A DNA stretch of 25,966 bases from Tubiluchus corallicola. Lineage: Eukaryota; Priapulida; Priapulimorpha; Priapulimorphida; Tubiluchidae. The notes below the pieces were generated by a model. The model saw nothing but the letters and a program-made list of their open reading frames with translations, was not told where the DNA came from and searched no databases. Location: contig JAQGDQ010000348.1 of NCBI GenBank assembly GCA_030141605.1, positions 225,001 to 250,966 on the forward strand, read 5' to 3'. How positions within the stretch are numbered: the stretch's first letter is position 1; each line of letters begins with the position of its first letter. Position numbers and translations under genes: made by a program. This document shows positions 9,093-17,712 of this stretch, one piece after another.

Positions 9093-9688
9093 GCTATATA
9101 ACACCAGAAGCTTTGTCTTCACAGCCCTGTCCGTGTAACCAGTTGATCCTATGATCCTCGGGCCTGGCAATAATGCAATAAACTCCCTCGTCTCTGATGG
9201 ATTTTATGAACCTTTATGCTGAAATACTGACAAATTTATTGCATTCCACTTGCAGTCCAGCAAGAGAAATTGAATATAATTGGCAGTTTTATTACAAGAT
9301 GTTGATTTATTACAGCCGAATGGAAATTTCGTCCAATCGAAATGTTCTGCCAGGGCGGTTACTCAAAGCCATTTTTTCAATAATCAAAGCGAACAAGAAG
9401 ATGACCAAGTCCCGACTGCCTCATGACTTTTTAATGCCTCCTTTCGTCAACTCATTGCCGCGAGCTTAATATTTGTGAAATAAACTGAAATTTGATTTAT
9501 TAACGTCTGACATTCATAGATTTAATCTAATTAATGATTTTGTAACCCCCCCCCCCCAGGTAATTTAATAGTTGAAAGAGACGATTGTTTACCTTTATAT
9601 AAAGAAACAAGATATTAAAAATCATTCAGCTTTAAACAAAAAACATTCAATTCAAAAAAGCTATTCATAATTCAGTATAAATTTGTTA
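9093..9688. other. no recognised gene; poly-C run at 9546-9558
   Basis: A 90-codon frame (9197-9469, +) has no recognisable domain and no clear splice or start context. A 13-base C run sits at 9546-9558. Otherwise featureless. Confidence 0.4.
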
Positions 9689-10152
9689 TTAAAGGAAAGG
9701 TCAAGCCTTCTAGGAGGTTAGGATTATTTCTATGTTCGCGAAAAATGTTGGAAGGATTTACTAATAAAACTACGATAAGCGTCTCGTGTAATTAGTAAAA
9801 TCATTTCATGCTTGGACGCTTCCATTTTCAATAACCATTCTTCTTCCAATGACGTCATTCGTCTTGAAGAAAAGTAGCGCGCTGTCATTCTTCATCAAAG
9901 GTATAAAAAGTTCTCGCTTACGGAGAGCCACGATGCGCTTACGAAAAGTCACGAAGTCCCCCAATTACGTCATAATTTTCAAGTTAATAGCGACAACCAC
10001 CAAGCCTGAAAATTACGGTTGAGCGGTAATAAATTTTAAATTTATGCTTTATAGGCAGTTCTTTGCAAATTTGTTTGTCATATTTGTCTAAGTTTAAGTG
10101 ATAACAGTAAAATAAAAACCCAACATACTGAGTGACTTGTTCTTTCCTTTAA
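9689..10152 (-). mobile_element. TTAA-type MITE, family B copy 1 (complete)
   Basis: Bounded by TTAA at 9689-9692 and 10149-10152. The ends TTAAAGGAAAGGTCAAGCC and, inverted, TTAAAGGAAAGAACAAGTC form a 19-bp TIR with 3 mismatches. The interior matches 18907-19387 and the left part of 6747-7541 in inverted orientation (AATGACGTCATTCGTCTTGA, GCTTACGAAAAGTCACGAAG, ACCACCAAGCCTGAAAATTA). It carries TGACGTCA at 9850-9857. About 456 bp between the TTAAs, non-coding. It shares its right TTAA with the A element that follows. Confidence 0.85.
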
Positions 10153-10779
10153 AAGACCAAGACCCAGTCTTAACTGTAGCTCAAAACAAGATACCCTATA
10201 TATTATTGAAAGGAACGTACTATTTTTTCAAGAATAACTTACATAAAAGAAAGACTTACACAGAATGGTAATTTCGCATTCGCGCCATTAGTTCTTCGCT
10301 ATTTCGCCATTCGCTAGTTAAATGGTACTAGTGCGTGCATCTCTGAAACGTGTCGCACAAAAACAAGTTCTGTACCTCTCAATTTAGAGGTGCTCAGTTG
10401 TGACGTAGCCCACACGTTCGAGAACTCATGCTTGTACTGCAGTAAACTTGAAACATGAATTTTAAACTTAATGTTTGCCAAGTTTTTGTATATTACACTG
10501 AATCTCGCACAGTAGTGCTGCACTTCAATTTTCACTTTTGTAAACACGTGCAGCACGCTCGTGGAATGTTTGTGCTGTTGAAAATTATGTTCATTTCTTA
10601 CGTCATCACTAATTGGTCTCACCCGCCGTTAATTAAGTTCGTAACTTATTATTTGGTTATCAGAAACGCTTTAGCATTATCTAAAATACTTTACCATTTA
10701 GCAAAAATTTGTACTTTTCAACATTTTGCCGTATTTCAACTCGGGCTGGGAGGTGGAAAATCACCCTGTTTTGGTTTAA
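10149..10779 (+). mobile_element. TTAA-type MITE, family A copy 1
   Basis: Starts at the TTAA shared with the preceding B element and ends at TTAA 10776-10779. It matches the A copies at 13648, 16945 and 21549 along most of its length (TTCGCGCCATTAGTTCTTCGC, TGTACCTCTCAATTTAGAG, GAAAATTATGTTCATTTCTT, CGCCGTTAATTAAGTTCGTA). The 110-codon frame inside is a by-product of the repeat. The right terminus is diverged (CCTGTTTTGGTTTAA). It is followed by a 36-bp block also found beside another A copy (see 15610-15645). Confidence 0.85.
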
Positions 10780-11164
10780 CAAACTAAAAAACGGGTACAT
10801 ACACCTATCCCTCGCGAAGTTGGCTGTAGGGCAAATGCATTTACATTAGATATAAACGTGCTCTTATAGTGATGGCTCTTGTCGCCTATCATGCAACATG
10901 TGGTGATACTGAAAACAGGATAGTGTTGCGTTTCACTGCCCTAGTGTTTACGTAAATAAATCTTACTGCAAGTTTTTTTTCATTCCGAAAGATAAAATTT
11001 TATTTTACACTTTGGTGTTGTTTGTGAACTACACACGTAGGGGGTACCATGATCTTTAGGTGCTCTCGAGGTCTTAATGCTACCCTGGATAGTAATTACT
11101 GGATTTACGTGGGGGTGATTCATTTTCTGCTGTTATAAACAGGCCTATGGTGCTTGTAGTTACT
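10780..11164. other. no recognised gene; 36-bp A-flanking block at its left edge
   Basis: Positions 10780-10816 (AACTAAAAAACGGGTACATA followed by CACCTATCCCTCG) match 15610-15645 in inverted orientation. The remainder shows no frame, repeat or RNA gene. Confidence 0.45.
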
Positions 11165-11172
11165 GTTGGAGG
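11165..11172. repeat. target-site duplication GTTGGAGG (left)
   Basis: Identical to 11624-11631, on the other side of the element. It fixes both ends of the insertion to the base. Confidence 0.9.
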
Positions 11173-11623
11173 CAGTGGCGGCTCGTGCTTAGGTACCGTG
11201 GAACTGCAGCACCCCCTATTTTCACTCAACATTATTGATAATATTCAGTACAATAAGCCTTTTTTCTTTAGTTCTTTCTTCATACTTGTACGGAACCGAA
11301 AGACGTGAGGGTAATACTGTTTGCTTCACAGCCCAGCACAGTGGTGTGCTTGGTTGTTGTGTACATGCGGCCATGCGCACATGCCTGAGATAACACGCTG
11401 TACGCAGCACTGCTTACCGTGAATGGATCAAGCTTGAACTGCGACAATTTAGAAAGTAAAAATATTTTTTTTGTTTAGGATTTATAAAGTTTGTGTATAA
11501 TGTTAAAATTACAATTACAACATTAAAATTACGTATGTTAGTTTCGTTTTACACAGTATTAAAACAATGGCTAAAATTCTCCGATGCAGCACCCCCACTA
11601 ATTTTAGCTACGAACCACCACTG
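11173..11623 (+). mobile_element. hAT-type non-autonomous element, family E copy 2, with 8-bp TSD
   Basis: Left terminus CAGTGGCGGCTCGTG; right terminus TACGAACCACCACTG, its imperfect inverted repeat (12 of 15 by eye). The flanks carry a perfect 8-bp target duplication GTTGGAGG (11165-11172 and 11624-11631), the hallmark size for the hAT superfamily. 451 bp, no transposase frame. The left half matches the shorter inverted copy at 644-878. Open frames inside (11222-11410 and 11493 onward) are incidental. Confidence 0.9.
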
Positions 11624-11631
11624 GTTGGAGG
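11624..11631. repeat. target-site duplication GTTGGAGG (right)
   Basis: Exact copy of 11165-11172. Confidence 0.9.
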
Positions 11632-12064
11632 AGGAAACCCTTGCAAATAACGAGGAAAGAATATCGTTCCATACAGTTAAATCTAATCCACTCATGTTTT
11701 TCAAAGGATCCCCAGGAGGGCAGCCGCTTTGAGGTCTCCGACACGTGCCGCGTCTTCGTCTGCCGCACGCCAACGGGTTCGCGTAATGTAATTAAACTGG
11801 AATTTGAATAATGGTAGATTAGCAATTCTGATTCGACTGATGTTCTGCTGAGCAGGCGACCTGCGAAAGGGTTGCAGGGCTGGGAGTATCAACAATCAGA
11901 AATTCAGACATTGTAAATTGCATTTGATGTTTCTATAACAAGAGTTGAAGACATTGGCGCTTTGACGACGTTCGTTTGTGAAGTTTCCATCATATCTCGG
12001 TTTGCCGGACCTCGCTTTTACGCATATCGGAAGAACCGAACAAAATCTGAACTGTTAAAAAGTC
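11632..12064. other. no recognised gene
   Basis: Minus-strand frames in three registers overlap here (11549-11895) without a shared motif. No convincing exon, RNA gene or repeat. Confidence 0.4.
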
Positions 12065-12290
12065 CCACATACTACGTTATTTCACGAGCTGACCGCTAGT
12101 TGGCGGGCCGCACTTTGTTTACACCATTACATCGGTGTAACCAAGGAGCGTGTAACAACGTGTAACGTTTAAGCATGTGCAGAAAAATATAGAGTCAATT
12201 ATGTGGAGTTATTTGAGTAAATTTCCAATAATTATTATAAATTTTTGCATGGAATTAGACGTTTTTGAGACAATTAGGAGATTGATTCTA
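12065..12290 (+). mobile_element. decayed relative of the 463-bp TIR element (family G copy 2)
   Basis: Matches the core of the element at 15042-15504: TTATTTCACGAGCTGACCGC, TAGTTGGCGGGCC, CACTTTGTTTACA, then ATAGAGTCAATTATGTGGAG, AGTTATTTGAGT and TTTTTGAGACAATTAGG in the same order and spacing. The CAGGGATGAGAAT termini are not found around it, so it is truncated or belongs to a related family sharing only the core. The 68-codon frame at 12177-12383 is not conserved in the other copy. Confidence 0.65.
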
Positions 12291-12487
12291 CATTACCGTG
12301 AGTCTAATACATGCTGTATTAGTTTAGTATCGGAAAATTCGGACTCTCGTCTCCCTGCTTTTGTCCAGCAAGCAGAGATATGAGCGTGTAGCGAAATTAT
12401 TATGATTATGTGAATCCCTCTTCTTCACCCACGCAATCTCTCCATCTACACTCCAGTGCTCCGGAGACTCCGTTTCCTTGTAGATAA

Positions 12488-13306
12488 GCTGGAATAGCCC
12501 TTAATCCAAAATGAAATTCTTGGCTGGAATAGACCTTAATCCAAAATGAAATTCTTGGCTGGAATAGACCTTAATCCAAAATGAAATTCTTGGCTGGAAT
12601 AGACCTTAATCCAAAATGAAATTCTTGGCTGGAATAGACCTTAATCCAAAATGAAATTCTTGGCTGGAATAGACCTTAATCCAAAATGAAATTCTTGGCT
12701 GGAATAGGCCTTAATCCAAAATGAAATTCTTGGCTGGAGTAGGCCTTAATCCAAAATGAAATTCTTGGCTGGAATAGGCCTTAATCCAAGATGAAATTCT
12801 TGGCTGGAGTAGGCCTTAATCCAAAATGAAATTCTTGGCTGGAATAGGCCTTAACCCAAGATGAAATTCTTGGCTGGAGTAGGCCTTAATCCAAAATGAA
12901 ATTCTTGGCTGGAATAGGCCTTAATCCAAGATGAAATTCTTGGCTGGAATAGACCTTAATCCAAAATGAAATTCTTGGCTGGAATAGGCCTTAATCCAAA
13001 ATGAAAATCTTGGCTGGAGTAGGCCTTAATCCAAAATGAAATTCTTGGCTGGAATAGGCCTTAATCCAAAATGAAATTCTTGGCTGGAGTAGGCCTTAAT
13101 CCAAAATGAAATTCTTGGCTGGAATAGGCCTTAATCCAAGATGAAATTCTTGGCTGGAGTAGGCCTTAATCCAAAATGAAATTCTTGGCTGGAATAGGCC
13201 TTAATCCAAGATGAAATTCTTGGCTGGAGTAGGCCTTAATCCAAAATGAAATTCTTGGCTGGAATAGGCCTTAATCCAAGATGAAATTCTTGGCTCGAAT
13301 TGGCCC
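12488..13306. repeat. minisatellite, 35-bp unit x 23, with a 70-bp dimer pattern
   Basis: The anchor TTAATCC recurs every 35 bp from 12501 to 13271 (22 exact steps, no indels). The core unit reads GGAATAGRCCTTAATCC then AARATGAAATTCTTGGCT. The first units are uniform (AATAGACC with CCAAAATG). From about 12700 units mostly alternate between AGTAGGCC-CCAAAATG and AATAGGCC-CCAAGATG forms, giving a 70-bp higher-order repeat. One unit has TTAACCC. Each unit contains TAATCC, the K50 homeodomain (Otx/Pitx/Gsc/Bicoid type) core. Not coding. Confidence 0.97.
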
Positions 13307-13647
13307 AACAGATCGTAAAAGGCAATCAAAAAACTTTCTGTATTAAGCAAGTTGAATAGATTGCATTAGCTGTACATACAGAGTTGAAAGTGTTGATTTT
13401 TTTAGAATTATTAAAACTAGAATTTATTACTAGATTTACCATGAGCATAAAAGTTCACAATGACAATTTACACAGAAAGCATTAAATGAACACAAATTTT
13501 GGAACAGAAAAACATTAATGTGTAATTTTTATTGAGACTACTGGTATGAATCTGGACAGCACCAAGAAGAAAATCTTGTTGAATTCTATGAGAAAGATTT
13601 AAGGCATAGGAGTAAGTAAGTGGGTACGTAAGTAATTAAGATGGTGT
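13307..13647. other. no recognised gene
   Basis: AT-rich unique sequence between the 35-bp array and an A element. No supported frame or RNA gene. Confidence 0.45.
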
Positions 13648-14270
13648 TTAAAGTAAAACCGGGCCCAATGTTAAGCTGTAGGTCAAAACAATCGACTCTT
13701 TGAAATATTGAAAGGAAGCGTACTTTTTTTCAAAAATGGCTTGCGCGACAGAATAATTACCACGTAAACGCAATTTCCCGTTCGCGCGCGTAGTTCTTCG
13801 CAGCTACGTACATTTCGCCTCTCGTTAGCTGTATGGGCTGTAGCGCCTGCATTTCGGAAACGCGTGGCACAAAAGCAGGTGCTGTACCTCTCAGTTCAGA
13901 GCTGTTCGTTTGTGACATAGTATACACTTCGATAGCTCATGAGTAAGCGCAGCGGTAAAAATATGAAATTTGAATTTTCATCTTAAAACTTGCCAAGTTT
14001 TAGTACAACACACTGAATCTTTTACAGTAGCACTGTACTTCAATTTTCTCTTTTTCAAACGCGTACAACACGCGCTCATAGACTGTTAGCATTATCGAAA
14101 ATTATGTTCATTTGTGATGTCATCACTAGCTGGGCTCGCCCGTTAATTAAGTTCGTAACCTATTATTCAATTATTACAATTTTTTGCAGAATTATTCCTC
14201 TCAAAATGCATACTTTTTACCCTACTTCAAAATGAGGTAGGATATGAAAAATCATATTGTTTTCCTTTAA
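13648..14270 (+). mobile_element. TTAA-type MITE, family A copy 2
   Basis: Bounded by TTAA at 13648-13651 and 14267-14270, 615 bp between. It begins AGTAAAACCGGGCCCAATG and ends CATATTGTTTTCC before TTAA. The interior matches the other A copies end to end, apart from small indels (for example, the CGCCG before TTAATTAAG is shortened). Non-coding. Confidence 0.87.
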
Positions 14271-14275
14271 GCCTG

Positions 14276-14460
14276 TAAGTGAATGAGTAAGCAGGTAAGT
14301 AAATAAGCAAGTAAGTAAGCAAGCAAGTCATCAAGTAAGTAAGCAAGCAAGTCATCAAGTAAGTAAACAAGCAAGTCATCGAGTAAGTAAACAAGATAGC
14401 AAGTAAGTAATCAAGTAAATAAGTAAGTAAATAAGTAAATAGCTTTTTTAGCAAGTAAAA
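14276..14460. repeat. degenerate AAGT/AAGC tetranucleotide repeat
   Basis: Runs of AAGT, AAGC and AAAT with a longer repeated block GCAAGCAAGTCATCAAGTAA at about 24-bp to 28-bp intervals. The minus-strand frame through it encodes a Leu/Tyr/Thr run and is an artefact. Confidence 0.9.
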
Positions 14461-14892
14461 CAGCAAATAATTAGGTATGTAAAATAACGAACAAAGTAAA
14501 TAAGTATGTATAACTAACACTAATAAACAACTAAGAATATAAATGAATTAACTTAGTAAACGCACATGCTTTTAATAGCTTGTAGCTACACCTGTACAAC
14601 TACACCTGCACAACATAATGCTGAACTTATTAATCCCTTTATGTTTTATCCACCACATAAAGCCGCCATGTGTCAAGATCTTTGCTTAACAAAGACTTGC
14701 TAATTTTAATTACCCTAAAAACACCTCGGTAAATAAAGGAGTATCGCGGGGCGTGTGACACAGCCAGCTTCTAGCCCTGCAGGGTACGGCTACTGCAGCC
14801 GCTTTTTTGCCTTTGTGTCGTTTTCCTTTGGATCTTTATGTATTAAGGTAAGTCATTATTAGACGAACTTACGTATTACGTATTATGTTGAA
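14461..14892. other. no recognised gene
   Basis: Contains the palindrome CCCTGCAGGG near 14776 and AT-rich flanks. No supported frame, RNA gene or repeat family. Confidence 0.4.
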
Positions 14893-15041
14893 GTCTTGAA
14901 GAAAAACAAGATCATTTTTACTCCTTTGTGAAGTTCCGTAAAAAGTATACATTTTAGCATCTATGATAATATGCCAAAGTGTTTGTGATATTTAAATAAA
15001 AGGTTGAAAACTTAATTGACTGCGGGCAATCCCAATTAGTG
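14893..15041 (-). mobile_element. family A fragment, right-end part, interrupted by element G
   Basis: Matches the inverted right end of family A (GTGAAGTTCCGTAAAAAGTA, AAAACTTAATTGACTGCGGG). The outer TTAA is degraded to TTGA. The element is cut at 15041 by the insertion of the 463-bp element G and resumes at 15511 without loss. Confidence 0.75.
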
Positions 15042-15504
15042 CAGGGATGAGAATTTTCCGCAGATACGCAAAATTCCGAGTTTTTGGAAGACCAGTAGTG
15101 CCCTTTTTGTAAATCGCGTAATTTCGTTGAGAAATTTTTTGCTGACCCAGTACATTATTTCACAAGCTGACCGCTAGTTGGCAGGCCGTCACTTTGTTTA
15201 CATCACATACATCAGTGTAACCACGTGTATATATCTATGTCTAAGAATATAGAATCAAATGTACAAAGTTATTTGAGTCAATTGCAGAGAGTTTTTATAT
15301 ACTTTTGCATAGGAGCGGCCATTATTTAGGCATTTTTGAGACAATTAGGTATCATGTATCCTTGATAGTTGGATATTTTAAATTATGCACGAAACAAGAT
15401 AATTGATATTTTAACTCGACATAGAGGTTCTCTATGGTCACAAAATTGCACCAAAACCCCCGGCCTGTTTCAGAGTTTTTTGCAATTTGTCATTCTCATC
15501 CCTG
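15042..15504. mobile_element. 463-bp TIR element (family G copy 1) nested in family A, 6-bp TSD
   Basis: Perfect 13-bp terminal inverted repeats: CAGGGATGAGAAT at 15042-15054 and ATTCTCATCCCTG at 15492-15504. A 6-bp duplication TTAGTG flanks it (15036-15041 and 15505-15510). Removing the element and one TTAGTG restores the family A sequence CCCAATTAGTGATGACGTCA, as in sister copies, which confirms the boundaries. The CAGGG termini resemble hAT, but 6 bp is shorter than the usual 8; hAT subgroups with short duplications or another 6-bp superfamily are possible. No transposase. A core of about 200 bp also occurs at 12065-12290. Confidence 0.9.
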
Positions 15505-15605
15505 TTAGTGATGACGTCACAACTGAACATAATTTTCAACATCACATGTTTGTGAAAGCGAAAATTGAAGTACAGTGGCTACTGTAAGGGATTCAATGTG
15601 TTGTA
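15505..15605 (-). mobile_element. family A fragment continuing past element G
   Basis: Starts with the right TTAGTG duplication and TGACGTCA (15512-15519), then follows inverted family A (AACATAATTTTCAACATCAC, GAAAGCGAAAATTGAAGTAC) to GTGTTGTATTAAAA, where the match stops near a TTAA at 15606-15609. Confidence 0.7.
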
Positions 15606-15609
15606 TTAA

Positions 15610-15645
15610 AACGAGGGATAGGTATATGTACCCGTTTTTAGTTGC
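15610..15645. repeat. 36-bp block bounded by TTAA on both sides
   Basis: Lies between TTAA 15606-15609 and TTAA 15646-15649. It matches 10780-10816 in inverted orientation at about 31 of 35 positions. Both copies directly abut the right terminus of an A element. The centre GGGATAGGTATATGTACCC is a near-palindrome. It is either part of the mobilised unit or a shared pre-existing target. Confidence 0.55.
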
Positions 15646-16104
15646 TTAAAGGAAAACAGGATGCTCTTTCATATCCTACCCCATTGTGAAGTGCGGTAAA
15701 AGGTAAACATTTTAACACATATAATAATGCTAGGCACTTCTGATAATTAAATAGTGGGTTAAAAACTTAATTAACAACGGGCGAAGCCAACTAGTGGTGA
15801 CGTCAGAACTGAACATAATTTCCAACAGCACAAACATTCCGCGAGCGTGTCGAATGTGTTTGTGAAAATTTAAAGTAAATTGCTACTGTGAGATATTCAG
15901 TGTGATATACAAAAAAACTCGGCATATTTAAAATTTAAACTTCAAAATTCAAGTTTACCACTGTGCTCAGCATGACCTCTCGAACGTGTACACTACGTCA
16001 CAACTGAACGCGTCTGTACTGCGAGGTGCAGCACCTGTTGTGCAAATGGTTAGGCAGGTTGTTTGTGAGGTCCTGTTTAAAGATTGGATCCGGTTTTCCT
16101 TTAA
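15646..16104 (-). mobile_element. TTAA-type MITE, family A copy, internally deleted, best-preserved ends
   Basis: TTAA at 15646-15649 and 16101-16104. The two ends read inward as TTAAAGGAAAACAGGAT and TTAAAGGAAAACCGGAT, a 17-bp TIR with a single mismatch. 451 bp between the TTAAs, against about 615 in other copies; the loss is in the left half of the A consensus. It carries TGACGTCA at 15798-15805. Non-coding. Confidence 0.88.
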
Positions 16105-16218
16105 AGTGCTACCGATAGGCATTGATTGTTATTGAAGCTAAAAGTAGTGATGGTGTAATTTTGTGGAGTTAATAAAATTAATTGAATTGATATTTGTGCA
16201 GAGTGGAGTGAGTTTCGA

Positions 16219-16362
16219 TTTTATTCATTTTATTTATTTTATTCACACCCAACAATAAAATACAGTCTACAATAAAAATAATATAATATACAACACGTTG
16301 GCAAAAGACATACAAATACAATATTTACAAAAGTATGGTAAAGACACAAAGAGATTAACTGC
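16219..16362 (-). mobile_element. 3' UTR and AATAAA tail of a minus-strand LINE
   Basis: Follows the stop of the minus-strand LINE frame. On the minus strand it ends in repeated AATAAA-type units (AATAAAATAAATAAAATGAA), a tandem short-repeat tail common to CR1/L2/RTE-like elements. No target duplication resolved. Confidence 0.5.
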
Positions 16363-16704
16363 TTACCAGTGTCTGTTGTGAACAAGGAATTTATGCAAGT
16401 TAACTTCATATAAGCGGCTTTTGAATAACTTAATATTTTGTGCATCTACGAGGGGTGCACCATCGACATATGCAGGCAATGAGTTCCAAATCGGTACAAC
16501 TCGATTTGAGAAAAATTGACCAAATGATACTTTAACAGTTCGACACACGAAAAGCTTCAGAAAATGATTTTGCCTTGTTCTATCGCAAGATACTCGAGTA
16601 AAAAATTTGTCAAAGTCAACTTCAACTTCTCGAGGAAAATCATAATTGATAACTCGTGTTTTGAGTGATACAACGTGCATTGCTTTACCATTCATAATAC
16701 ATGA
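16363..16704 (-). pseudogene. C-terminal end of a LINE reverse-transcriptase ORF, 5'-truncated
   Basis: A 110-codon frame with the conserved tail of animal LINE ORF2 proteins: Arg-x-Asn-x-Phe (residues 41-45), Arg-x2-Lys-x-Ser-Phe (52-58), then FFSNRVVPIWNSLP (61-74) and a FKSRL helix (91-95) before the end. This segment lies C-terminal to the reverse transcriptase fingers/palm/thumb in CR1/Jockey/L2-like and related clades. The reverse transcriptase core and endonuclease are absent; upstream (about 16705-16790) the frame is broken by stops. It is a dead 5'-truncated copy, not a gene. It has a different motif set from the fragment at 3307-3633, so two LINE families or two parts of one are represented. 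Confidence 0.75.
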
Positions 16705-16944
16705 ATATGTTATGATAATACACGATGTTCAATAACCTCAATTAGACTTTCCTATCAAAACGACTTCATCAGCTACTGCATACAGAAATGTAAACACCGC
16801 CATTGTTGAATTAGCTAATTGAAAACCGCAATTTTGATCATTTTTCTTCCAATTATGCTCCAAAACGCGAGTTTTTCCACACGTAATAATGGTGAGCTAT
16901 GAAACTGTTCAAACATGGCCGCCGTACGTGCCGCAGTTTTGCTC
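16705..16944. other. no recognised gene; frame-broken sequence upstream of the LINE end
   Basis: Minus-strand frames next to the LINE remnant are interrupted by several stops. The sequence from about 16800 to the A element shows nothing identifiable. Confidence 0.4.
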
Positions 16945-17566
16945 TTAAAAGAAAACCGGATCCAATCTTGAACTGTAGGTTAAAGCAATCTATTCTTTAA
17001 AATAATGAAAGGAAACATTCTATTTTTTCAGAAATGATTTACGTGAAAGAATTATTATCGCACAAACACAATTTCACGTTCGCGCCACTAGTTCTTCGCT
17101 GTTACATGTATTTCACCATTCGCTAGTCAAATGGGCACTAGCACCTGCATTTCGGAAATGCATTGCACAAAAAACATGTGCTGTAGCTCTCAGTTTAGAG
17201 ATGTCTGTTTGTGACGTACTGCACGCTTTCGACAACTCTTGCCTGATAACTGCGCTAAAGTTTGAAATCTAAATTTTCATCTTAGAACTTGCCTAGTTTT
17301 AGTACAACGCACTGAATGTCTTACAGTAGCACTGTACTACAATTTTCGCTTTCACAAACACGTGCAACAAGCTCATGGAATATTTGTGCTGTTGAAAATT
17401 ATGTTAATTTGTGATGTCATCAATAGGTGGGCTCGCCCAATTGACATTTTAATCTATTATTTAATTATTAGAAAGGTTTTTTCAGTATTAATTGTGTTAA
17501 AATGTATACTTTTCATCAGACTTGAAAATGGGTTAGTACATGCAAAATCATCAGGTCTTCCTTTAA
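16945..17566 (+). mobile_element. TTAA-type MITE, family A copy 3
   Basis: TTAA at 16945-16948 and 17563-17566, 614 bp between. It begins AAGAAAACCGGATCCAATCT and ends CATCAGGTCTTCC before TTAA. Matches the copies at 10149, 13648 and 21549 throughout. The 88-codon frame at 17362 is a by-product of the repeat and has no counterpart in the other copies. Confidence 0.87.
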
Positions 17567-17712
17567 GACACGCATGTCTTTATTACATTCTTAATACACT
17601 GCTGACGCTCATTATAAAACTCTCATAATTTGAGACGTTTATACATTAATGACAATTTATGCGTATTGATTGTAGGCAGAAGTGGCCGTTAATTGGCATT
17701 TTAAATAAGCAA

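Noticed and set aside
9197-9469. 90-codon plus-strand frame
   Set aside because: Composition is protein-like in part, but there is no known motif, conservation evidence or splice context; chance is more likely.
10314-10787. Frames of over 100 codons on both strands
   Set aside because: They lie inside MITE A copy 1, and the other A copies do not keep the same frame open.
12488-13306. 35-bp repeats considered as CRISPR or a coding repeat protein
   Set aside because: No spacers between units, and 35 is not a multiple of three, so no single frame continues through the units.
14227-14520. 97-codon Leu/Thr/Tyr-rich minus-strand frame
   Set aside because: Arises from the AAGT/AAGC tetranucleotide repeat and the end of an A element.
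16705-16800. Extension of the minus-strand LINE frame upstream
   Set aside because: Stops occur in all registers within about 40 codons, so no further coding part could be assigned.
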